DNA from: Tricholoma matsutake | Taxonomy: Eukaryota > Basidiomycota > Agaricomycetes > Agaricales > Tricholomataceae | DNA: 64,000 nt | Direction of reading: 5' to 3' | Assembly (NCBI GenBank): GCA_026075535.2 | Contig: AP026550.1 | Span: 2,108,001 to 2,172,000, forward strand | Shown: positions 36,337-46,897 of the stretch, piece after piece | Position numbering within the stretch: position 1 is the first letter of the stretch | Layout: each line of letters opens with the position of its first letter | Made by a program: the position numbers and the translations under genes | The notes under the pieces: generated by a model | The model's input: the letters and a program-made list of their open reading frames with translations, nothing else | Database searches by the model: none | Told to the model about the DNA's origin: nothing

Positions 36337-38319
36337 CTGCTAATCCCCTTGATCTCATCCACTCCAATTTGCATGGTCCCTTCAAAACATGTACTCACTC
36401 TGGGTATCATTACTGGATCACTTTCATTGATGACAATACTTGTTTCCACTCCAGATACTTCCTTCGTACCAAAGATCAGGCATTTAATGCATTCAAGTTA
36501 TTCAAAGCGAAAGCTGAGAATCACTGGAATTGCAAAATCAAGGCTATGATTGATGACAAGGGAGGCAAGTACATGTCTAATTAATTCCTTGCATTCACGG
36601 ATCAGTGTGGGATTGAACATTTGCATACTGTTCGCAATCGACCTCAACAGAATGGTGTTGCTGAATGAGTGAACCGCAGTATTGAGGAACACGCTACTGC
36701 CATGCTTTATGAAGCTGGTTTACCTCCTTCTTTCTTGGGTGAGGCTGTCGATGCATACATCACAGTCCAGAACAAGTGTCCCACTCATTCCCTCTCAGAG
36801 AAAACCCCCTTTGAACTCTGGCATAAGCATAAACCAGATGTCTCAAATTTCCGAGTTTGGGGTTGTGCTGCATATGTTCACATCCAGAAGGATAAGCATA
36901 CTGGGATTGGCTCTCACATGTAGAAGTGTATTTTCATTGGCTACCCTGAGGGTTACAAAGCCTGGAAATTCTACAATCCTGTGACCAAGCATACTGTGAT
37001 CTGTGAACACACTGAATTTGATGAGTGCTATTTTCCTGGTCTCAAACACACTTGGAAAGAGCCACCTGTTGATCCCTCTTCCCCTCTCATCATGTCCAAG
37101 TATCTTACACCTTTGATGGTTCCTGATCTTAGTGACATTGATCCTGAACCTGTACAGGCAATTCTTCCTTCTGGTGTAACTGATCTTGATGATGATCCTG
37201 TTCCATCTCAATCTCCTGCTCATGCTCCTACTCCTCCTGCTTCTTCTCCTCCTGCTAATACTACCCCTCACACTCCCACTCCTCCTACTCAGACACCTGC
37301 TGTATCTCCACCTCAGACCCCAATTTCATCTCCTCCTCCATCACTTCCTCCACTTTTAGAGCATCGAGCTGCTAATCCATGCAAGAATGCTGGATTGCCA
37401 CCATGGGCTTGGAATGAGCCCCTTGCTCCAATCCCAGCTCCACAATTTGATCAACCTTCATCTGATGATGAGTCTGGTCCAGTTGTTGGTGATGGTTTGG
37501 ATTCTAGTATTGATCTTGCATTATCTACTCATTATGCGGACCCACAGTCATTCAAGGAGGCTATGAAGCGCTCAGATGCACGAAAATGGCAGGAGGCAGC
37601 AAATGCAGAGATGAACAATCATTTTGAGAATGGGACTTGGGATTATGTGGAGTTACCTCCTGGTGCAAAGGTAGTTGGATGCAAATGGGTTTTTAACCTC
37701 AAGCATAATGCTGATGGCTCCATTGAGCATTACACAGGTCGGGTTGTGGCTAAGGGTTTCACCCAATGCCCTGGTTTTAAATATGCAGAAGACGCTACAT
37801 TCTCCCCAGTTTATCGTCCTGCTTCACTTCGGCTAATTCTTGCATTGGCTGCAAGGAAAGACCTCCACCTTTGCTCTCTTGACATCTCCCATGCTTTCTT
37901 ACTTGGGAAAGAACTTGAGGAAGTCATCTACATGTGCCAACCCAAGGGTTTCCATCAAGGTAACCCAAACACAGTTTGTCTGCTGCGTAAACCTCTCTAT
38001 GGGTTGAAACAGTCTGCTCGCAACTGGAATGCTCGCCTCCATGAGGTATTGACAGCTATGGGATTTACACACTGTGAAGCGGACTGTGCTGTTTATATTT
38101 ACACATGAGGTGAAGTCAGGGTAATTGTTCCAATCTTTATCGATGACATTACTCTTGCTGGGACTTCTACTTCTGCCATTGACAAGGTAGTTGAAGATCT
38201 CAAATCCCATTTCAAACTTTGTGATCTTGGTCCTACTTGGCATCCACATTACTCGTGACCTCACAAATCACACCATCTCCCTCTCCCAACGTCAGTACAT
38301 CGTTGATGTGCTTGAACAT

Positions 38320-39711
38320 TGATAGGTTGTCTCCTCAGCTCAAAGGCCAATTCACCATTTCGGCCACATTCTAATCACATCAGATAACTCGCACAAGGTC
38401 CCAGAAGCAGTGCGACCACTCCTGACCAAGTCTACCAAGCACGATATTGTGTCAAACACGGTCGAGCATCGTGAGCATTGTATCGAACATGATCGAGCAT
38501 TGTTGAATGCGATCAAGCATTGTATCAAATGTGATCGAGCATTGTATCGAACGTGATCGAGCATTGTATCGAACGTGATCGAGCATTGTATCGAACGTGA
38601 TCAAGCATTGTATCGAACACAATCGAGCATTGTATCGAATGCGATCGAGCATCATATCAAACGTGATTGAGCATCATATCGAACATGATCGAGCATTGTA
38701 TCGAATGCAATCGAGCATTGTATCAAACATGATCAAGCATTGTATCAAACGTGATTGAGCATTGTATCAAACGCGATCGAGCATCATTGAGCGTCGTTGA
38801 GCATTATCGATCGATATCGAGAGACTGCGAGCGACATCAGGCGCCACATTTGTTATCTATATGGTGGAATAACATGCGCCAGGAAGTATTCCAACTCGTG
38901 CTCAAACTTGCTGATAGTAGGTCAGCCTCGTTCCAAGTCCCTATCGCGCACAGAACCCGCTGGACGCATTATTGCGAGACTTAGCGCAGTTTATACACAA
39001 AGGACAGTCCCCTTTTAGTTCTATACCCTTTATTACTCTTTCATAATATGATATATATCTTTCTTGTTCAGATTCCAGTCTCCTTTTTGGCCTTGTGCCT
39101 TAACTCATATCTTTTGCCTCATGTTCTACACATGTTCTCTAGCCTTTTTAGGTACTTTCTTTATTTTATATAAAAGATGTACTAGATACAAAGAAAAACA
39201 AGAAAGTCATCGTCTTCCTCCCAGATCACAGTGATTTGAGAGTACAGTTTAGTCTTATTCAGTCCGAAGTTTGGTGTTTTACACTAAACTTCCTCAAAAT
39301 TCCTTGAAATTCCTCGCATTACGCTATTTTCGCTCTCACTTCCCTCGATTAGCCTTTTTGTCACTTCTACTACTCGTCTAGTCCCCCGATCTTGCATCTG
39401 AACATATCTGCGCACTTGAAATTCCTCGAAACCTCTTTGAAAAATATTGCAACATCTCAAAAAGCATCGCAACATCTTGAAAATCATCGCAAAGTCTTGA
39501 AAATCATTGCAACCCCTTGAAAATCATCGCAAAGTCTCGAAACACATTCTTTTAGCCTCAAACTGCTTTGACAAGCAGTTGTTTTATGACTATTTGATGG
39601 TCGGTCTGACAGGTGACATCTAGAGGGCCTCGCAACCTTCCTCTGACTTGTGTTATACCATCTGAAGCCATTTTGTGGGTTTTGTTTGGGTTTCCGGGTT
39701 GAGTATCATCA
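38320..39711 (+). repeat. Solo LTR family C, copy 2 (in Copia-1)
   Basis: 1,392 bp, starts TGATAGGT, ends GAGTATCATCA. The 4-bp TSD is ACAT / ACGT (38316-38319, 39712-39715), differing by one CpG transition. Removing it rejoins the Copia-1 frame (VLEH | RFGMSD). It contains a TATA-like TTTTATATAAAAG (about 39164-39176) and a 22-bp tandem array. Confidence 0.85.
38455..38790. repeat. 22-bp minisatellite array, about 14-15 units
   Basis: Consensus GATCGAGCATTGTATCGAAC plus GT. Units differ mostly by C-T and G-A changes at CpG. The array is absent from C-LTR copies 1 and 3, so it expanded within this copy. Confidence 0.92.
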
Positions 39712-40532
39712 ACGTTTTGGTATGTCAGATTGCAAACCTGTCTTGACTCCCACGGATCCCTCCCTTTCATTGACTTCTGACATGTGCCCCCAAACAGAGG
39801 AAGATGTTGCAGAAATGTGCAATGTTCCTTATTTGGTTGCTGTTGGGTCTTTGATGTACCTTGCCACCACCACCTGTCTGGACATTGCTTATACAGTTGG
39901 TGTACTTGGTCATTTCAACCACAACCCTGGTCCTCATCATTGGCTTGCAGTCAAGCATCTACTTCGCTATCTCAAGGGTACTATGGACTACAAACTAGTC
40001 TATGGACCTGATGAGGATGGTAGTGAGTTATTCACAACTTACACTGATGCTGACCATGGTGGTAACAAGGATAATGGTCGCTCAACTGGTGGCTATTTGA
40101 CTTGTGTCAGTGGAGGTGCAGTTGACTGGTGGAGTTGGTTACAACCTTTTGTGACGCTTTCCACCACAGAGGCTGAGTTTGTTGCTGCAGTAGAGGCTGG
40201 AAAGGAAATCAAGTGGACTCGCAGCATTTTACAGGAATTTGGATATCCTGTTGATCGTTTGTCCACTCTCTTCATTGATAACCAGTCCGCTCTCACTGTT
40301 TCCAAAAACCCAGAGCACCATGGACGAATGAAGCACCTTGATCTCAAGTACTACTGGCTACGCAATGAAGTTGAAGCTGGCACCATTTCCCCTGTCTATA
40401 TCCCCACCACTGACCAACTTGCCAACATTCTTACCAAGGCACTACCTTGTGTAATGGTGGAAAAATTCCAGACTCTTCTTGGTTTAAAGGTGTGATTTCA
40501 GTGATTTTGAGAGTTGCTTTATCAAGGGGGGG

Positions 40533-40853
40533 TGTTAAAATGTATGATTCACCATCTCTCTATTTTACTTCTATCCTACTTCTATTCCATGTCCTATCAC
40601 TTGTAGTTACACTCATGGGCACTTAGAGTAGTTTCCACCTTGTGTTTATCACTGTTTGTTTCACAGTATGTAGACTGCAGAGTCTGGAGTTTTGCACTCT
40701 TCAGTTGCTCACTCTGGACTCCAGGTACTGTACTCCTTATTGTCTCATATAATAACTAGTTGCTCACTCTGGACTCCAGCTGTTCCATCTATCTGAGTCT
40801 CCCTTCACAGTTGCTAGGTTAAACTGCACTAAAGGCAACCTCAGACTTTAGCA
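40533..40853 (+). repeat. Copia-1 3' LTR
   Basis: 321 bp. Against the 5' LTR it differs by one A insertion, C to T and G to A at two CpG sites, and one G to T. The close similarity indicates a fairly recent insertion. Confidence 0.93.
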
Positions 40854-41311
40854 CCACGACCAATATTTCCCCCATTGTGACTCCAAGTGCACCCAATAAT
40901 GATGTGCTGCCTTACATGCCCACTAAGGAGCGCACCCAGATCAAACTGTCTCCCCCTGCCAAATGTAAGGGTGCATGTGCGCAGGGGCATGCATTCCTTA
41001 ATTCCTGTGAGTTGTACATCAGTCTCCAGTCGCATCAATTTGTCGATGAGGCTGCAAAAATTTATTGGGCCTTCACATACATGAAATCTGAACACGCCTA
41101 TCTCTACATGGACCATATTCTGTGCCAAACTAAAGAGCTTGGTTCTCTACCTTTCTCCACTTGGGGTGACTTTTGAGCAGAGTTTGTACACCACTTTTGT
41201 CCCCTCAATGAGCGCCACTGAGCAGTGACACAGCTCAAGTCATCCTCTTACCGTCAGGCATGTCAATCTGTGGACGACTATATCAATGAGTTTAAGGATT
41301 TGGTGGACATG

Positions 41312-41497
41312 TGTAGTAAGTCAGGGGAGGTGTAGCTTAGCTCAACAATCCACAATGACATGACTAATGTATATTATGGGGGGTTGACAGTTTAAGCTTT
41401 CTAACTATTTAGTAATCCACTGGTTTTGATAGGAACCAGCAGCATTGTAAAATAATAGATACAAATGTTCTGGCATGGGGGGGCCAGGATCACTACA
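41312..41497 (-). repeat. LTR of element B (probably its 3' LTR)
   Basis: 186 bp, TGTAGTAAG...GATCACTACA. It differs from its partner at several sites as CA against TG, which points to decayed CpG. Confidence 0.9.
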
Positions 41498-41584
41498 CTC
41501 TCCCCCTTTAGCTTCATCCCTGGGTGAAGCTAATAAAAGGGAAGAAGACCTTGAGCATTGATGCATGAGGAAATAGAAATAGAG

Positions 41585-41850
41585 ACTGAGTAACACTCTG
41601 GAAACTCAGGAAGGATAACCACCTGGCCCAGCCAGTGGCAGTCACATGAAACTTGAGAGGGAAAGGCTGAGTAACCTCCAAGGAACTCAGCAATTGAAAG
41701 AATAACCACTTGACCTGGCAAGTGGTGATCAATGTAGGAAAGGGAACAGCTGAGTGACACCCAGGAAACTCAGCAAAAGAAGTACTACTTGACCCTGCCA
41801 GTAGTGTGATAAGATTGGAGCATCCTAGCTCCCAGGAGAAAGGTAAGTAG
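41585..41850. repeat. About 85-bp tandem repeats, three diverged units
   Basis: Each unit begins near CTGAGTAAC/CTGAGTGAC, contains CAGGAAACTCAG-like and TAACCACTTGACCTGGC-like blocks, and ends in GGGAAAGG or GAGAAAGG. Minus-strand frames over it are accordingly repetitive. Confidence 0.7.
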
Positions 41851-41979
41851 TTCATTGGAACTACTTCGGATACACATTAGACGTGTTTGATGATGTGACA
41901 TGTGACATTTGTCACAGGTTTCAACTTGATGGGTAACTGTCAAGTTTCTCTCAATTCCTACTGGTGAACGATGGGTACA

Positions 41980-42222
41980 TCATTCACCTATCTTCCTCGG
42001 GGTGTAACACACCCTGAGTCTCTTGCAGACTTTCTCTGGCCCTCCATTACGGTCCAGAGCACTTGATGCCATACCAGGTGAGTACACACATTTACTTGGG
42101 TCCAGAACAAACACTAACAAAGCGTTTGATTTTGCTTTAGATATAGTGTTCGAAATCAAATGTTTCACGTGTACAGCATCACTATGACACTGTATCGACA
42201 CCTTCAGACCATGATCCTGCAA
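41980..42222 (-). CDS. Unidentified 80-aa reading frame in element B
   Basis: The minus-strand frame (KVSIQCHSDAVHVKHLISN ... CVYSPGMASSALDRNGGPE) has an ordinary amino-acid mix and lies in the element's reading direction. No family recognised. It may be a piece of a larger decayed gene. Its expression is unproven. Confidence 0.3.
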   Translation of the reverse strand: MQDHGLKVSIQCHSDAVHVKHLISNTISKAKSNALLVFVLDPSKCVYSPGMASSALDRNGGPEKVCKRLRVCYTPRKIGE

Positions 42223-42240
42223 TCATTGATGGGAACACGG

Positions 42241-43403
42241 TGATAGGTCCACCTTGTCTTTCAAGCTCGGAAAACACATCTATGATCATTGTTGAAGCTC
42301 TATGAGTCTCTTTAGACCTCTACAAAGCTCTACAAACCCATACAAACCCCTCTGAAGTTCTATGAACCTCTACAAAGTCACAAAAATGCTTCGAAAATCT
42401 TTGCAATGCCTTGAACAATGCTTCAAAATTCTTCACATGCCTTCAGCCACCATAATACAATTCCCTCAACCTTTGTACAGCTCAGAATATACACTTGGAA
42501 CATTGTCGATGAGTTCCAAACCAGTTTCGAGCAATATCACACTGATTTTGGGCCACGAACAAAGTCCGAAGAAACTTCGAAAATCATCAAAAAACCTCGA
42601 ACCTTGAAAAACATCTTTGGACACAGTATTTCCTATTTGAACAATCTTCAAATGCATGCTGTACACATGGGACACTATCTCGAGTATATTGAACACATTT
42701 CAACTGCATGTGCATGCATACAATCCGCTCAAAGCAGTTTCCGATGTTTTACGCAATTTATAACAAGGACAGTCCGCTTTTAGCTATTCTTTCTTATTAT
42801 TTCTTCATCATGTGTTATATTCACCCTTTCTAGTCTCGCTTTATTGTTCTGATATATGTACTTCTATTGTCTTTTGCCTTGAGTTTTCCACATGTTTGCC
42901 TCATGTTCTCTAGCCTTTTTAGGTAGTTTCTTTATTTTATATAAAAAGATGTACTAGATACAAAGAAAAAGAAGAAAGTTGTCATCTTCCTCCCAGATCG
43001 CAGTGATTTGAGAGTTCAGTTTAGTCTTATTCAGTCCAAAGTTTGGTGTTTTACACTAAACTTCCTCAAAAATCCTCAAAAATCCTCGCATTATGGCATT
43101 TTTGCTCTCATTTCCCTCGATTCGCCTTTGCTTTGCTTCTACTACTCGTCTAGTCCCCCGATCTTGCATCCAAACATATTTGCGCCCTCTGAATTCATTG
43201 ATCTAGCCACAAAATTCTCTGAAATTCTATGAAACACATTCTTTTAGCATCGAATTGCTTCGACAAGCAGTCCTTTTATGACTATTTGACGGTCGGTCTG
43301 ACAGGTGACATCTAGAGGGCCTCACATCCTTCCTCTAACCTGTGTTATACCATCCGAAGCCATTTAGTAGGTTTTGTTTGGGTTTCCTGGTCGAGCATCA
43401 TCA
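42241..43403 (+). repeat. Solo LTR family C, copy 3 (in element B)
   Basis: 1,163 bp, starts TGATAGGTCC, ends GAGCATCATCA. Flanking 4-mers are ACGG / GCGG (one mismatch). It carries the TATA-like TTTTATATAAAAAG and shares long blocks with copy 2 but lacks the 22-bp array. Confidence 0.8.
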
Positions 43404-44011
43404 GCGGGAGGTTGAAAGATATGGTTGTTCAGTGGCCATATGAGTGGTGGGCATGCACTTGTGAATGCATAGAACTTCGGACTACAGGTAAGTCTCCTAC
43501 CTGCAGTCCCTCATTTACTAACATTGTCTTTTACAGAACAACACATCTCGTTGATCTGGCACAGCTCTACATCACCAACAAGACAACGAGGACACAAATC
43601 CATGGGAAATTGCCTGTGGATTGATGATACAGCTGCTTGGGGGCCATATGGGGATTTGATATGCATTTTTGAGCATGTAGGTTGTGGGGAAACAGGTAAA
43701 TTTGTTCCCTGTTCACCTGGGGACAGTGCTGGGGGCACTGTCCGTCGATTACCAATGTTTTTCTTTACAGAAAAACTTAACTCGTTGTTCCAGCACAACT
43801 CGACATCAGCAAGATGGCGGGAAGGTGATTCCTTGCAGACTTGTGGAGGAATCAAGGAGGTGGTCCATTGGGGGGCCATTGGGGGAAACAATATGCATTT
43901 TCGAATGCATAGGCTTTGGGGTAGCAGGTACACAGTCTGTTTGAGATGCAGGGGGTGGTGCCATGGGCACCACTTGTCATTTACTGATGTTTTCATTCAT
44001 TGAACAATGTA
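43404..44011 (+). other. Three tandem exon-intron-like modules
   Basis: Three related coding-like units encode similar strings: QWPYEWWACTCECIELRTTG, then AAWGPYGDLICIFEHVGCGETG (its first 20 residues align), then RWSIGGPLGETICIFECIGF. Each ends at a GT donor. Intron-like stretches are 43489-43537 (GTAAGT, TTACTAAC, TTTTACAG), about 43696-43770 (GTAAAT, CTTTACAG) and a third from about 43927. The pattern looks like duplicated exons of an unknown gene. Minus-strand frames (43511-43996) are also open, so the coding strand is not settled. Confidence 0.4.
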
Positions 44012-44411
44012 GGTTGTTGTTCCTCAGGTCTGGTACTCGACGCAACTGTGTCGAGTTCATCTCCATGTCTCAGTTTTCCGAACACAGCACCTTTTCTTCA
44101 ATGACAAGCTCTAAGTCTCGGTCTTTCATCATGGCATCCAATCCTTCGAGGTCAACGAGCTCTAAGTCTTGTTGAGTTGTCTCAGCAACCTCCTCAGCTC
44201 TCCAGCCTCACTCTATAGGCAGGGAATTCAATCAGGAGAGCTTGACATGGCATTCCTTGTCAGGATGCTGTTTTCCAACTGACCAATGACAGATATTGTT
44301 GTTGCTCAAGAAACCCTGGGCTCTGTAACAATCCCAGGGTGGAGTCGATTCACCAACGGCGAGTTCAGCGTCATTCCCTCATTTCTCAATGAGGTTTTCC
44401 GATATCTCAAC

Positions 44412-45872
44412 TAGTGTTTTAAGGTTCGGTCTGGTCCGGTTTTTCGACCTCTAAGAGGGTTAACCATAACTGTGACTGGTCTAGACCAGCACCCCAAGTC
44501 AGTTGGACCGTAACCGAACCGATTGAGACTGGTCCCATTGGTTTGGTTACAGTCCAAAAAACTGGTTTTGACCGGTTTTCCCCCCGTTTTTTCACACTAA
44601 CTAAATTTAATTATGTATACAAAATAAAATAAACACCCTGCGAGCAGTTGCTCGCAGCAGTGCAGTGTAGCTACTTAGACAATGAAAAAAAGAGAACAAA
44701 AAAGAAAAAGAAAAAAGAACAGCCCCACCATCTCACATTTGTAGCGAGGGTGGGATCTTGCTGCCGTTTGTTGTCTGTCATTTGTTGGCCTGGTTCCCTC
44801 TGTTCATTGTTCCCTGCCGTTCGTCACCCGTGCCATTTGTATTTGTTCCCCGCCATTCATCAACTGCACCATTTGTCTTAGTTCCCTGCCATTCATCACC
44901 CACACTGTTCATCTTCATTCCCCACCATTCATCTTCATTCCCTGCCATTCGTCACCCACGCTGTTCGTTGTTCCCCGCCATCATCGTTTCCCACCATTTG
45001 TCATCTGTTGTTCATTGGCCTGGCCCCATTTGTTGTTCCCTCGTGGCATCTCCATGTCATTGTTATCCAGAAATGGGGCACATTACAACCCTGTGAGCAG
45101 AGGCTCACAGCAGCGGCATAGGGCATGGGTGGGGGTCATTATTAACAGGCAAGAAACTAAAAATAATGAATAGTAATTAGTTCATTAGTAAAAGAAAGAA
45201 ATCAAATAATAAAAGGAACATACCCAGAGGGCCCAAATGACGAGTTAACGTTGTTTGGGCCCCTGCTTTGTGTTTGTTGAAAGTTTGTGGTCATGGTGAT
45301 GCAGCATCTTGCAAATGGTGCCACTTGGTGTAAACAAACACATCAACACATGATGCAAAGAATGCGTACATGTTCATTTATTTTGAACAAACATGTACAA
45401 CTACTAAAACAGATATAAATCCCACCAATTCGCATGGCATCTCCCCTCGTAGTTAGCTTATTATATATCATATGTATATTAGTTTATCATTTTATAGGCT
45501 ATGTAATCTAAGTGTACAAAGACTGGTTACAACTAGTTAAAACTGGTTTTCTGATGGTTTTCGAATGGTTTTGAAATAAGTTAACTGGTAACTCCTGGCC
45601 CTACATGGAGGGTTTAATCGAGGACATATTGAAGGCCCATTTGGTCAACTATAAAATAATGATGGCAAAGTACATCAGCGAAGTTCAAAACCATATACTT
45701 GGAGCTGATACCAGCAATTGGACAGAGCAGATTAGGATATTCTCGATATTCCAGAACCTGGTGAAGAATGGTGGTTACTCACTATTTTCAGAAAATTGGA
45801 CTGGACCAAAGCATGGACCATGGTTCAGTCCGGTTTGGTCTTCGGTTCAATGGACTGAACCTTCAAACACTA
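44412..45872 (-). mobile_element. hAT-type element family 1, copy 2
   Basis: 1,461 bp, TAGTGTTTTAAGG...CCTTCAAACACTA, perfect TSD ATCTCAAC (44404-44411, 45873-45880). A minus-strand intron (45157-45223, GTATGT donor) lies beside a GGGCCCAAA block. Hairpin motifs at 44635-44662 and 45088-45116. No transposase. Confidence 0.93.
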
Positions 45873-45946
45873 ATCTCAACACAGCATTCATCAGTACGAT
45901 GCACTGTCTCTCTTGACAACTCCAAACAATGTACAATGTTGTTGTC

Positions 45947-46566
45947 TCACTGGGTGGTAATCCAGTGTCCTCCATGAAAGGTAACGGAAGGGTGGAATAC
46001 ACCTCGGTAGTTTAATTCACCAGAGGTTTTGGCCTCTTGTTCAAGCCAGGGGATCACAGACTTTTCAGCCTGTGTGTTGGACTCTTGGACAATCCATGCA
46101 TATGTGCATGGATTGTAGTAGAAATGCTTATCAAGTAATTCATTACTATGTACTCTGTACCTCATGTAAGGAATATAATCACAAGTGATAGACTTATGAG
46201 GAGGTGTATGTTGCCCAAGGGCATCAAAAGACAATCTAGCCTGGAAGGTCCAAGATTGGGAATGATAGCTCATAGTAGGAGGCTAGGAGCCCTACTAGGT
46301 GGATTGGACACCATCGAGGATGATCGATGGGGCCGATAGGGAGATCGTGGGTTTTCATGGACTTGTGCACCACAAGATTGTGAGGTGGCACGATGCTTGA
46401 AAGCATTGTGCTGTTTTCTCATGCATCCATGCTCTGAGAGAGGGTTGTCTGGTGCCCAAAGGGCATCAGATCGCTTCCACGCATTGCTGGGATGGTGCCA
46501 GTGGGGTTTTTCAGGGTTGATGTTGATGATGTGATAAGGATTATGATAGCGATCAGAAGAATGCAT
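45947..46566 (-). CDS. Unidentified overlapping frames at the start of element B
   Basis: Two minus-strand frames, 46566-46270 (98 aa, MHSSDRYHNPYHIININPE...) and 46273-45947 (108 aa, MSYHSQSWTFQARLSF...), overlap by 4 bp (ATGA type). They begin 38 bp inside the LTR. Coding-like sequence resumes beyond the hAT element at 44411-44010. They occupy the gag position but I recognise no gag motif. A frameshift within one ancestral gene is an alternative. Confidence 0.4.
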
Positions 46567-46603
46567 GACCAGTGGAATATACGACTTTTAGTGTCAAAAA
46601 AAG

Positions 46604-46788
46604 TATAGTAAGTTGGGGGAGGTGTAGCTTAGCTCAATGATCCACAATGACATGACTAACATATATTATGGGGGGTTGACAGTTTAAGCTTTCTAACTAT
46701 TTAGTGATCTGCTGGTTTTTATAGGAACCAGCAGCATTGTAAAATAATAGATACAAATGTTCTGGCCTGGGGGCCAGGATCACTACAA
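46604..46788 (-). repeat. LTR of element B (probably its 5' LTR)
   Basis: 185 bp. Starts TATAGTAAG (partner TGTAGTAAG) and ends GATCACTACA, followed by TSD ACATG. Confidence 0.9.
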
Positions 46789-46897
46789 CATGGCAGGATA
46801 TGGGAGTGGGCTACCAGTTGTGGTAAAGTTCTGACAGGGCCCCAATTGAGAAATTCAAGACCAGATTGCACAGATGTTGGAAGGGCGCCCAGCGGAC

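Larger units (their letters stand above)
33315..40495 (+). pseudogene. Copia-1 gag-pol polyprotein, inactivated
   Basis: It starts at ATG 33315 (MSNSSPNFPKLNNRNYASW, gag). In order come a CNFCGFKGHTLP-stop-CRK zinc knuckle, a protease (WNADTGATSHM), GAG-pre-integrase (HNLWHRRFSHHG), integrase (after the hAT insert), RT (CKWVFNLKHNADG, LDISHAFLLG, FIDD at about 38139-38147) and RNase H after the C-LTR (YTDADHGG, TEAEF, FIDNQSA). In-frame stops at 34008, 36582, 36666, 36921 and 38106 and a small deletion near 38235 break it. Apart from these one frame is kept, even across the hAT insert plus TSD (1,527 bp, divisible by three). The RT aspartates are intact. Confidence 0.9.
32513..40853 (+). mobile_element. 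Copia-1: full-length LTR retrotransposon with two later insertions
   Basis: The element has LTRs of 320 and 321 bp with three substitutions and one indel between them. The 5-bp TSD is CCACA (32508-32512) / CCACG (40854-40858), and the inverted Gypsy-D copy shows the uninterrupted site with CCACG. A G-rich polypurine tract (about 40524-40532) precedes the 3' LTR. A hAT-type element (34818-36336) and a C-LTR (38320-39711) inserted later, each with a TSD. Confidence 0.95.
41312..46788 (-). mobile_element. LTR element B, 5.5 kb, no recognisable pol
   Basis: Short LTRs at 41312-41497 (186 bp) and 46604-46788 share TGTAGT/ACTACA ends, and a perfect TSD ACATG (41307-41311, 46789-46793) flanks the whole. 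It sits within Gypsy-D gag, and the inverted Gypsy-D copy shows the empty site. On the minus strand a purine tract (AAAGGGGGAGAG) abuts the LTR at 41497, and an ATG (46566) lies just inside the other LTR, so the element probably reads right to left. The interior has no gag-pol motifs. It holds unidentified frames, a C-LTR, a hAT element and exon-like modules. Confidence 0.88.

Noticed and set aside
38455..38790. 22-bp repeats resembling a CRISPR array
   Set aside because: The units are contiguous with no unique spacers, lie inside a solo LTR, and the genome is fungal. It is a minisatellite.
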